A stretch of 64,000 bases of DNA, taken from the NCBI GenBank assembly GCA_018398585.1, contig JAGTTD010000011.1, forward strand, positions 7,997,001 through 8,061,000, read 5' to 3'. Shown here in pieces: positions 13,001-24,986 of the stretch. The DNA is from Simmondsia chinensis (lineage: Eukaryota > Streptophyta > Magnoliopsida > Caryophyllales > Simmondsiaceae). Made by a program: the position numbers and the translations under genes. Positions within the stretch are counted from its first letter, which is position 1, and each line of letters begins with the position of its first letter. Under the pieces are notes generated by a model. The model was not told where the DNA came from. It saw nothing but the letters and a program-made list of their open reading frames with translations, and ran no database searches.

Positions 13001-16000
13001 CCAAGTAACAGACTAAGTATGAGCCAAGATGGATGAAGGCCCAAAGTGATGTCAATGACAAGGGGACCGCTCAGGCCCTGCACATGAATGCGCAGGCCCA
13101 ACGAAGGGCACGGACCAGTGCAGGGCACTGGCCCGGCCCAGACAAGGCAAAGCCCAACGAAGGGCACGGGCCCAGTAAGGCCCAATACGAGGCACGGGCC
13201 CACTGCAGGGCACTGGCCCGGCCCAAGCATGTCAAGGCCCAAGGCACAGGCCCAGCGCAAGGCGCTGGCTCAGCCCAGTCCGGGGCGCGTGCAGACATGC
13301 GTTAGCCCAGCCCAACGCATGTATGCGTAGGCCCAACAAGGCCCAGTGGTAAACAAACTAAAAGAGGAGCATGATTAACACATGGGTGACGGTTACTCAG
13401 GAAAAGCGGGAAAATCCTTGACTAAGTCAAACAAGAATTGAGCGGGAAAAAGAAGAACAGTGGGCTTGATGATGGGGTAACTGCCGATTCAGAAGAGGCG
13501 CCTAAAATGAGAGTGAAGACCTTGACTAGCTTTGAACAATAACCGCTCCTAAGCATTACTAGAGAACATGGGCACGGTTGGCTTGAGGAGGACGCGCCAC
13601 CTGGTACGGAAGTTACCCATGGCCTTGGGGTAGTCAAGGCCTATAAATAGATGTGATTTGTATTCATTTGTTATGTCATGTAATCTTAGAAATTAAGTAA
13701 TGAAATTGTCCCTTATTTTCGTGTACTTTCCTTTGTGTTTCCATTGAGTGCTTTTCGTGTGTGCTGAGGCTGGGTGAGCGAACCTCACCGCCATCACAGC
13801 TAGTCCAAAACTTAGCTATGACAATTGTGGTATCAGAGCTTCTGGTTACGAACTTGACCCTTGATGATGGCTGGAAATCAAACCGAACTTTTGAAGAAAC
13901 TTAAGGCTAGCAAACGCATTGCTAGGCTTAAGGAAGTTGTTGGCGCCGACATGGAAGATGGAAGCAACCCCCCTCCGGGAACAATATTCGGTAATTTAAA
14001 ATCTTTATCAAACGATATCCAAACCCTCAAAGAAGTAATGAATAATTTCCTTGAGGCCCATAGGACCCCTTCTCCGTCACCTTCAATCCCTTAAGTTCAT
14101 AGGTGCACATAGGTATGGGTATACTCAAGATCCACCCAATCCAAGAAGATTGGGTTGAATTGGGTCGGGTACTGTAAGACCCATGACACTCCAGACCGGG
14201 GCACAGGAGCGAGTGCCTCGCACCTATGCCGTGTCATGTGGCTGCCAAGGTTGGCACCATGAGTATAAGGCGTATGTCCTAATATGGATGCATTGGGCCA
14301 GAAGGACAAGGCCCAAGTAACAGACTAAGTATGAGCCAAGATGGACGAGGGCCCAAAGTGATGTCAATGACAAGGGGACCGCTCAGGCCCTGCACATGAA
14401 TGCGCAGGCCCAACGAAGGGCAAGGACCAGTGCAGGGCACTGGCCCGGCCCAGACAAGGTAAAGCCCAACGAAGGGCACAGGCCCAGTAAGGCCCAATAC
14501 GAGGCACGGGCCCACTGCAGGGCACTGGCCCGGCCCAAGCATGTCAAGGCCCAAGGCACAGGCCCAGCGCAAGGCGCTGGCTCAGCCCAGTCCGGGGCGC
14601 GTGCAGACATGCGTTAGCCCAGCCCAACGCATGTATGCGTAGGCCCAACAAGGCCCAGTGGTAAACAAACTAAAAGAGGAGCATGATTAACACATGGGTG
14701 ACGGTTACTCAGGAAAAGCGGGAAAATCCTTGACTAAGTCAAACAAGAATTGAGCGGGAAAAAGAAGAACAGTGGGCTTGATGATGGGGTAACTGCCGAT
14801 TCAGAAGAGGCGCCTAAAATGAGAGTGAAGACCTTGACCAGCTTTGAACAATAACCGCTCCTAAGCATTACTAGAGAACATAGGCACGGTTGGCTTGAGG
14901 AGGACGCGCCACCTGGTACGGAAGTTACCCATGGCCTTGGGGTAGCCAAGGCCTATAAATAGATGTGATTTGTATTCATTTGTTATGTCATGTAATCTTA
15001 GAAATTAAGTAATGAAATTGTCCCTTATTTTCGTGTACTTTCCTTTGTGTTTCCATTGAGTGCTTTTCGTGTGTGCTGAGGCTGGGTGAGCGAACCTCAC
15101 CGCCATCACAGCTAGTCCAAAACTTAGCTATGACAATTGTGGTATCAGAGCTTCTGGTTACGAACTTGACCCTTGATGATGGCTGGAAATCAAACCGAAC
15201 TTTTGAAGAAACTTAAGGCTAGCAAACGCATTGCTAGGCTTGAGGAAGTTGTTGGCGCCGACATGGAAGATGGAAGCAACCCCCCTCCGGGAACAATATT
15301 CGGTAATTTAAAATCTTTATCAAACGATATCCAAACCCTCAAAGAAGTAATGAATAATTTCCTTGAGGCCCATAGGACCCCTTCTCCGTCACCTTCAATC
15401 CCTCCAAATGTGTACCATAGGGCCACTTCCACTACGGGTGGCACCTCAAACGTAGACCCTCAAATGAGACCCTTAACCCTTCAATCAAGTCCCTACAAAA
15501 TGAAATTTCAGTGCCACGAAGGGCCATTGACCACGGTTCTCAAAGCTTAGAGAAGCGGGGAATTAAAGTCCCCACACCGAGACTCTATGAAGGTGAACGA
15601 AGCGCTCGGACCCTTGAGAATTTTCTGTGGGACATGGAGCAGTACTTTAGTGCGACCCAGGTGAGAGAGGAGGACAAGGTGGTGATTGCATCCATGCATC
15701 TTGTTGGGGATGCAAAGATTTGGTGGAGAGCTAGGGTGTCAGACAACCGTGCTGCTAGCCATCCGGTGGTCAATGTATGGGACATATTAAAGGAGCTGCG
15801 GAACCAATTCTTACCGTTGAACACCTCCTGGATGGCACGGGAGGCATTGAAGAACTTAAGGCAAACAAGCACAGTCCATGAGTATGTAAAATCATTTTCG
15901 TCTTTGTTATTAGACATAAGTGAAATGACAGAAGAGGATAAATTGTTCAATTTTGTATCAGGCCTCAAACCATAGGCCCAAATCGAGATGCGTAGGCAAA

Positions 16001-19000
16001 GAGTCCCTGACCTTGCCACCGCTATCGTTGTGGCTGATGGTTTGGTGGACCTAAAGCCAAACGGGGGTGGGGACAAGGGAAAGCAACCCGTTAATTTCAA
16101 AAAGCGAAAGAGAGAGTTTAAACCTAACTGGAACCGAAACAACAAACTTAAGCCCCCTCAAGCTGGTCCTTGCAAGACCACGTTTAAGAAAAATACATCG
16201 GTCCCTAAAAAGCCAAAAACGGGTGTGACTTGCTTCATATGTGAAGGCCCTCATTTTGCTAGAGAATGTCCAAAGAAACAACACTTAAATGCTATAAGTG
16301 ATGAAGTTCAAGAAGAGGACCAACAAAATCAAAGTGATGACTTTAGGGCAACCTCCTTGCGGTTGCTCAATGCTATTAGTCAGGATACGCCTTCGTTGAA
16401 AGAATTGATGTACTTTCGTGTATGTTTAAATGGCAAACCCGTAGTAGCTATGGCTGATACTGGAGCCTCGCATAACTTCTTAATTCCAGTGCCATAGCAA
16501 CTAAGGGTAGGGCCTTGGGTGTAACATTAAGAGTGGGGGTTGGGTGGGTAAGTCAAACTTCACGGTGGTGGACATAGATGATTACGAGTTAATCCTAGGA
16601 AATGAATTTTTCAGGGTAGCCAAGGCCTCGGTTACCCCACACCTAGGAGGAATGATGATAAGTGACCCCACTAAACCTTGCTTTGTCAAGGCATGGTCCA
16701 CAACCTTGAACCCACCAGGTCCCGTAGAGTTGTTGTTCGCAATGCAATTAAAGAAAGGGGTTAAGAAAGGACACCTTACTTTTGTTGCAACATTAATCGA
16801 GATTAAGCCGGGTAAGGAGGTTGAGGTACCGGATGTGATTGCGAAAGTGCTGGACGAGTTTAAGGGTGTGATGCCCCCTGAACTCCCACAACGTTTACCA
16901 CCTAGGATGGCCATTGATCATAAAATTGAGTTGTTATCGAGTGCGCGTCCCCCTGCGAGTGTCCCATACCGAATGGGGCCTGCGGAGCTCGCTGAGCTCC
17001 AGAGGCAACTTGGGGAGTTGCTAGATGCAGGTTTTATTCAGCCCTAGAAGGCACCGTACGGAGCTCCAATGCTGTTCCAAAAGAAGCAGGACGGGTCCCT
17101 GCGTATAGGCCTATCGATTCGAAGTCACTACAAAAAGGTCGTTCAATGGCATAGCTCTCTATTTCCCCGGCCTCCTTTCGAAGGAAAGGCCTTTGTGCCT
17201 TGAACGAAGTGATTGTTTGTAACAATTACCCAATTCCTCGTGTTGATGACCTGTTTGATAGACTGTCTAAAGCCATGTACTTCACGAAGCTAGACCTGCA
17301 CTCGGGCTATTGGCAAGTTCGGATTGTAGAGGGGGATGACCCAAAACCACTCGTGTAACTCGTTATGGTTCTTTTGAATTATGGGTAATGCCGTTTGGGC
17401 TTACTAATGCCCCGGCTACCTTTTGTAATTTAATGAATGATGTCCTTTATGAGTATCTTGATTGTTTTGTTGTGGTTTATTTGGATGATATTGTTGTATA
17501 TTCGGAAACACTGGATGAACATGTAAATCACCTAAGAAAAGTCTTGGAAAAGCTTAAGAAACATGAACTCTATGTGAAAAAGGAAAAATGCGAATTCGTA
17601 GATACGGAGATCATGTTCCTTGGGCACCGAATTAGCCCAGGTCATGTACAAATGGACGAGGCCAAAGTCAAGGCCATCTTGGATTGGTCCGCACCCAAAA
17701 ATGTGTCAGAGTTGAGATCATTTCTAGGACAAGCCAATTATTATCAAAAATTCATCTTTGGCTACTCCAAAAGGGTCTCACCTCTAACAGATTTATTGAA
17801 AAAAGATACCAAGTGGTCGTGGTCCGAACCGTGCCAAGAAGCCTTTAAAGCCCTTAAGAGTGCAGTGTCATCGGAGCCGGTTCTAAAGTTGCCTTGTTTT
17901 GACAAGCCATTTGAGCTTCACATGGATGAATCGGACCGAGCAATTGGAGTCGTCCTCGTCCAAGATGGGCATCCGATTGCCTTTGAAAGTAGGAAACTAA
18001 ATGTACATGAGGAACGATACTCTACACATGAAAAAGAAATGCTTGTTGTAAGTCATTGTTTACGTGTATGGAGGCACTATCTCTTGGGAGTAAAATTTGT
18101 GGTTCACACCGATAATGTTGCAAACACATATTTTAAGTCCCAAAAGAAGTTGTCTTCTAAACAAGCCCGTTGGCAAGGATTTGTAGAGGAATATGATTTT
18201 GTATGGGAACACAAACAAGGGAAGCACAATGTGGTTCCGGATGCCTTAAGCCGCAAGACCCTGGAGCTTGTAGCAGCGCTGTCCCGGATCGAGACAGATT
18301 TTACCGGACGAATAAAGGATGCAGCGAAGTCGGATCCTTCATACCTATGAATGAAACAACAGGTACTAGATGGTGAAGTACGCCAGTATTGGATTGATGA
18401 TGACTTACTTTTTGCGCAGGGAGCACGTTTATATGTTCCTGCAGGAAAGTTGCGATCCTTCATACCTATGAATGAAACAACGGGTACTAGATGGTGAAGT
18501 ACGCCGGTATTGGATTGATGATGACTTACTTTTTGCGCAGGGAGCACGTTTATATGTTCCTGCAGGAAAGTTGCGGGTGGAACTGATGAGAAAGTGTCAT
18601 GACGCTCGTTGGGCCGGACATCCTGGAAGCGAGAGGACGTTGGCCTTGTTGGAACAAAGCTATTACTGGCCGGAGATGGGGCAAGAGATTGAGGCATATG
18701 TCAAGTCATGCCTTGTGTGTCAACAAGACAAGCTTGAAAGAAGGAGAGAAGCAGGCCTTCTACAGCCACTACCGATCCCTGACAAGCCACGGAAGTCTTT
18801 GTCAATGGATTTTATTTCAGGCTTTCCTAATGTGGATGGCCAAAAATCTGTAATGGTTGTAGGGGATAGATTTTCTAAATATGTTGTATTGATGTCTGCC
18901 CCTAACGCTTGTCCAGCTGACCAAGCGGCCCAACTCTCTTACAGAAATGTGGTCAAGTATTTTGGTCTACCTGAGGATATTGTAAGTGACCGAGATTCTA

Positions 19001-22000
19001 GATTCACGGGTCGGTTTTGGACAACGTTGTTTAATTTGATGGGGTCCAAACTAAAGTTTTCCACGGCCAACCATCCTCAAATGGATGGACAAACAGAACG
19101 CGTTAATGCCTTATTGGAGGAGTACTTAAGACATTACGTGACGCATCCCAAAGAAATTGGGTGGAACTTTTGGACACTGCTCAATGCTATTATAATTTGC
19201 ATAAGAGTAGTGCCACTGGTTTCAGCCCCTTTGAAGTGGCCATGGGGTGGCAACCTCTCACTCCCCGCGAAATTGTAAAACAGAGTGGACGAAGGTGCCC
19301 CACGGCCCAACGTTTTGCAATGGACAAACAAGAGCTCCTTGACATGGCGACGGATAGCCTTGACAAGGCAGCAAGACGGATGAAAAAGTATGCGAATTAA
19401 AATCGAAGACCCTTAGAGTTTAAAGTAGGGGATAAAGTAATGCTTAAATTAACGCCCCAAATATGGAAAAAGATTAGTAGTAAAACTGTGCATCGTAGCC
19501 TAGTGCCTAAATATGACGGACCATTTGAAATCATTGAAAAAATCGGACCCGTTGCCTACCGATTGGAATTACCACAAAGGCTTAAGGTGCACCCCACTTT
19601 TCATGCAAGTTTTCTAAAACCTCATGTGGAGGACAATATGGATGCACATTTAAAGCAAAGAAGGGCACTGCCCACCATTCGGAAGCAATTCTCCAAGGAA
19701 GTAGAAAGGGTCCTAGACCATCGGGTGTTTGGTCAAAGTAAGAAGAATAGGAGACGAGACTTCCTAGTTCTTTGGAAAGGCACTCCATTAACGGAGGCTA
19801 CATGGGAACGAGACGTGACTTTGTGGCAATTTGAGGACAAAGTCTCCGAGTACCTTAATGCCCTTCCGAGGACATCAGGTTCTTCGAGTGGGGGTGGTTT
19901 GTAAGACCCGTGACACTCTGGACCGGGGCACAGGAGCGAGCGCCTCGCACCTATGCCGTGTCATGTGGTTGCCAAGGTTGGCACCATGAGTATAAGGCAT
20001 ATGTCCTAATATGGATGCATTGGGCCAGAAGGACAAGACCCAAGTAACGGACTAAGTATGAGCCAAGATGGACGCAGGCCCAAAGTGATGTCAATGACAA
20101 GGGGACCGCTCAGGCCCTGCGCACGAATGCGCAGGCCCAACGAAGGGTTATACGCTAGGCCCGACCCAGATAGGCCAAGGCCCAATACGGGGCATGGGCC
20201 CAGTGTAGGGCACTGGCCCGGCCCAGGCATGACAAGACCCAACACGAGGCACGGGCCCAGTGCGGGGCGCTGGCGCTGACCAGGCCTAGACATGTCAAGC
20301 CCCAACACAGGGCCCTGGCCCAGGGCAAGGCGCTGGCTCGGCCCAGTCCGGGGCGTGCGCAGACATGCGTTGGCCCAGCCCAATGCATGTATGCGTAGGC
20401 CCAACAAGGCCCAGCTAGGCCCGGTGGAAACAAAGTAAAACAGGAGCATGATTAACACATGGGTGACGGTTACTCAAGAAAAGCAGGAAAAATCCTTGAT
20501 TAAGTCAAACAAGAGTTGAGCGGGAAAAAGAAGAAGAGTGGGCTGGATGATGGGGTAACTGCCAGTTCAAAAGAGCCACCTAAAATGAGAGTGAAGACCT
20601 TGGCCAGCTTTGAACAATAACCGCTCCTAAGCATTACTAGAGAACATGGGCATGATTGGCTTGAGGAGGACGCGCCACCTGGCACGAAAGTTACACATGG
20701 CCTTGGGGTTGTCAAGGCCTATAAATAGATGTGATTTGTATTCATTTGTTATGTCATGTAATCTCAGAAATTAAGTAATGAAATTGTCCCTTATTTTCGT
20801 GTACTTTCCTTTGTGTTTCCATTGAGTGCTTTTCGTGTGTTCTGAGTGTGTGATTAGGCTGGGTGAGCGAACCTCACCGCCATCACAGCTAGTCCAAAAA
20901 TTAACTGTGACAGGTACCCATTAGTAATTTGGGTGGGTTTTGGGTTACCCATGGGTAAACGTTGGTGTACCCAAAATCCACCACCTAAGGAAGGAGTGTT
21001 TGAATTATAGCTTTGAAATTATATTGATATTCTAATTTCTTTATTGCAGGAGTGTTTTACATTATAATTGCCTTTTTTTTTTTTTTGTTTACATTTCATG
21101 ACTTAAAAAGACACTAATATTCCATCGGGAATTCAGAATTCTAAGATCTTTAAAAGGGGTTATTTACACTAAAGCTTCCTATACTTTTCTCATTTGTCAA
21201 TTTAGTCATTGTACTTTTAATTGCGTCAATTTAGTCCCTCTATAATTTATATTGTTCCAATTTAATCCTTTGCTTAAAGTTATAGTAAGTTACTGACGTA
21301 ATTTTTAATGACACAATCACGTTAGATGTAAGTAACTCATTACAAATCCACCAATGGGCTCAATTTAATCAAATCTATAGATGAACCAGCAAAAATTTTG
21401 TCAACTTAATATAAGTTTTATTCTAGGGATCAAATTGACACAATATTAATTGTATATGGACTAAATTGATATAATTAAAAGTAAAATGACTAAATTAACA
21501 CAATGATTAAAATATAAGGACCTTTGGCATAAACAACTCTAAAATTTAACATATTCAAAGGTCAAGTTGACCTATATAACGGGTTGACCCACTAAGACCC
21601 AAAACCAACCCGACCCAAACCCATAAGGCAATTGGTTTATGGGTTTGGGTCGGGTTTGGGCCACTATTAAATGGGTTGCCTTGGTTCTACCCAAACCCAA
21701 CCCAACCCACCCCACATATTCTGCACCCCTTTCACACCAACAACAACAGTCCCAATGCCACGAAGGCTCCCGCAAAAGCGGGGTCTGGGGGGTGGATGTA
21801 CGTAGCCTTCCCCGTTTAGGGTGCTACCCTGAAAAGAGGTTGTTTCCGAGGATCCCCAACCTGAAGAACGTGTCGTCATGGAGGCTTTTAACCTTCAATC
21901 CACACTCTGCATAATATCCTCAGCAGTAAATTTAGTCCCCTTCTCTTTATCTGCACCAGCGTGCCCCTTCGCCTTCCGATCCAACAGCAATTTCCGATCC

Positions 22001-24955
22001 CTATCAAGCCTGAGCTTTGTAATCATCACCTTTGACGGATGAACACCGACATTAACTGTTGATCCATTCACTTTCTCTCGAGTTATCCTCTCAATGTGGA
22101 TCACCCATTTCTTTCTATAAACTTGCACTACCTTGCCTTCGCGGCCCTTGTATGTACCGTGCACCACCTGCACCTTGTCATCCTTACGCACCGGCATGGA
22201 TCGGATGTTGTACTTGCTGCGGAGGTCGCCGGAGAGAGGCGCTGACATGATAATCCTACGGACGCTGGACGGCGCCGTGAAGTGGGCCTTGAGGCGGGAG
22301 CTGGAGACTCTTGGGTTATAATTCATTTTTCTAAGGTTTCTCTCTCTTTCTTTGAGGGGGAAGAGGGGGATGTGCACCCCTTTCACACCCTTTAATTGAA
22401 ATCAATAAACCAGACTTCATAAATCTAACTAGGAAAAAGTTCAAGGGCCCAACATCAACACCCTTTTAGCTTCCAGTCATGGCCAATGTCTAGTTAATCC
22501 ACCATTCATTTTATACACAAAACACTATTTCACCATATCAAAAAAGTAATAACTCTGTAATTACATGAATAAATTCATTTCTCATTAATTTGCAAATAGG
22601 ACAGGAATCAAAAGTAATAAAATGACTTTTAGCTTTTAGAGCATTGCTGCTTTTTTGCCTGTATTTCAATAAAGAGTGTCCAACTATAATTTTAGATTTC
22701 TCTTGGATAATACATGTTCTAAATTATAGAATTTGAAAGGTAATATGCTTAGCTAGTAGAACGGTCATAATAGATTTAATTTAGAATCTACCCAGGCTCA
22801 TACTTGCAATGTTCTGCATTTCCTATAGGACTGTGTAGAAAATTGGATACTATTCATAGACTTCTTTTAGAAAGAATTCCCTGATTCCAAGGGCATTCAT
22901 ATAGTCTCTTAGGATAGAACTTGCAAAACCTAAAAATATGGGTGGCCTAGGCCTTAAGAATATGGAGGCTGTAAATTCTGCATCTATTTATAAATTGAAT
23001 TTGAGAGCTCTTACAGACTTTGGGTCAGGACAAGTAATAGCTTCATGACCCTACGAGCATCTGATACCTGGGCATGGAAGATGACCTTTCCCAGTAGGTC
23101 GATCCTCAAAAACGGTATAATGGTAAGTCTAGTCATTCTGGTTCAATCCGGCAATGCTACCCAGAATTGTTAGCATTGCTCCCTCAGATAACTCTTCTTA
23201 AGACCCTAATCTCAGAGTTGTTGACTTTATTGAGAATGGATAAAAAATTCCAGCAGCTCTCTAGAATATTATGCCATCTCATATTATCAATCTGATCGGA
23301 TATTCCTATTCCTGACCAAGATACTAAGGATGAACTTTGTTAAGTCTTATAGCTGATTGTAAATATTCTACAACATTAGCTAATTAGATTGCTCACGATC
23401 TCTCTTCTCAGGACAAGAATTTGTGAAAATTCAAATGGATAAATATTCATCCTAAAATGCAAATAGCTCAGTGGCAGCTTTTTTAAAAGTTTCCTACTCG
23501 CCATATATTGGCACGAAGAGGGATTAACGTCTCCAAGTCATGGCCAAAATGCAATATAGATTCCGAAACCATTAATCATCTATTTCTTAATTGTTCAATT
23601 GCAAGTCGACCTTAGAAGACTAATAATGCTACTAGTTATGTGTTCAAAACAATCCTCGCCTTGATCGATTCATGGCCTTTATGCCAAAAAGTGGCTTTTA
23701 TTTGTATGAGAGTTGGAACAAACGACAAGGAGAAGGTAATATTACCACAAGATTTTTAATGCATGTTGGACTTTTCCCACTAAAATATGAGCAATGGTGA
23801 AGACCCCTTATCTAGAATGGATTCATCATTAGACAACTGACAAGGAGAAGTATAATAATACCAAAGCCATCATTATTCTTGGACATGTAAAATTGGTCCA
23901 TTGGATGATGCCGTCTCTCAACTTTTGTGAAATCAAATTTTGACGAAACCAAATATGGATCTTCTACAACTTCAAGCTATGATATAAGAGACCATTTTAG
24001 CAATCTGATAACGATTGGAGCCAAAACCTTATTTTGATGAAGATGTAGATGCTAGATATGGTACCTATAGAGCCTTGGATGTGGGATTTAAGAGGATACA
24101 TAGTAAAGAGATAATCATGTAATCATTCAAGCTCTCAAAGGAGAAATCTCATCTCTGTATAAGATCCAAAAGTTATACGTCCAATAAGTTAATTCTATGT
24201 TTTGATTTTAAAATCAATCATGTTTATAGAGAAGGTAATAGCGCAGCATACTAGATGGCCAAATTAGATCATTCTATTCCTAATTTTGTTGTTTAGCGGT
24301 CCTATCCTCCATTCAAACTAGCCAATATCTAGTATGATGATGCATTAGGTAGATCCTTTTCAAGAAAGGGATCCTAATGTTTTTTTAACTTTATTTTAAA
24401 CATCTAATATAATAAATTTTCGAAGTAATTCACGTAAATCCTAAAAACAATTACTAAGTTATAGTCAACCAAATTAGTTGACAAAAACTATGTTATGAAA
24501 GCGATGTCAAAATTGATCAATTTTGACACTAAGATTGACTACAACAATTCTCATAATGACAAGCACAAATGTCTTTTCCTTAGCACAATCTCCCGCCAGC
24601 ACAGCTAAAGTTTGGACCAGTGTAGGGTTTTTGAGGGCCCAAACAAGTATGAAACCGAACCCTTAATAATTTATGTCATTATTATTTCTATAAGCATTTT
24701 AATTATAGATTGCTCAATTAGTATTCATTACCTTAGTCCATATTTGTCGATCATACTGTAATCTTACAAATTAATTGAATAATATTTATCTTTTATTTTC
24801 CACACCTTTTCACATAGTTATTATTGCTTTATTGTTTCGTTTTTGCTTTTTGCTTTTCTTGCTTTTCACTTTTGCTTTTAGGGTAGGGGGCCCTTGGACA
24901 GAACCTCCCTCAAGGAGTAAGGCTACAGACATCTCCCCCCTCCCACAACAACAAC

Positions 24956-24986
<31 letters not shown>

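Larger units (their letters stand above)
12861..13823 (+). mobile_element. Gypsy 5' LTR (963 bp)
   Basis: TG...CA ended. U3 contains a GC-rich array of GGCCCA-type words (about 13085-13345), followed by a TATA box CTATAAATAG at 13641-13650. A 963-bp copy is at 14173-15135 through the tandem duplication. Confidence 0.93.
12779..14090 (+). repeat. Tandem duplication, unit 1 (1312 bp)
   Basis: The unit starts TTAAGTTCATAGGTGCAC, includes 82 bp of host flank, a complete gypsy 5' LTR, primer site and the start of gag, and ends CTTCAATCCC. An equal-length copy follows directly at 14091-15402 with about nine single-base differences, mostly transitions. Because host flank is included, the duplication happened after insertion of the element. 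Confidence 0.93.
12861..20912 (+). mobile_element. Degenerate Ty3/gypsy chromovirus-type retrotransposon
   Basis: The element has LTRs starting TGTAAGACCC and ending TGACA, a tRNA-Met primer site, gag with zinc knuckle, protease, RT, RNase H, integrase and a C-terminal chromodomain, then a purine tract (GAGTGGGGGTGG) before the 3' LTR. It is flanked by the 5-bp duplication GGTAC (12856-12860 and 20913-20917). Gene order PR-RT-RH-IN plus chromodomain places it among chromoviruses. I cannot fix the lineage. At least six frameshifts or stops, a 1312-bp duplication at the 5' end, a 121-bp duplication and an insertion of about 75 bp make it non-autonomous. Confidence 0.95.
21739..22372 (-). mobile_element. 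Chimeric retrocopy: RPL26 cDNA joined to an RTE-LINE 3' tail
   Basis: The segment is bounded by a perfect 17-bp direct repeat, TGCACCCCTTTCACACC, at 21722-21738 and 22373-22389. On the minus strand it holds an RPL26 5' leader, the intact intronless RPL26 frame, about 30 nt of further sequence, then TTCAGGTTGGGGATCCTCGG through CATTGGGACTGTTGTTGTTG, the 3' end of the RTE LINE found at 27161 and 27684. Both parts therefore inserted as one unit. It arose either by template switching during LINE reverse transcription or by retrotransposition of an RPL26 transcript already carrying a LINE/SINE tail. Confidence 0.9.

Noticed and set aside
12967..13330. Gly/Pro/Ala-rich frames on both strands in the LTR
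   Set aside because: Products of the GC-rich GGCCCA array.
21572..21914. Frames overlapping the MITE-like sequence and LINE tail
   Set aside because: Shadows; no protein family matches and they end inside the RPL26 retrocopy's tail.
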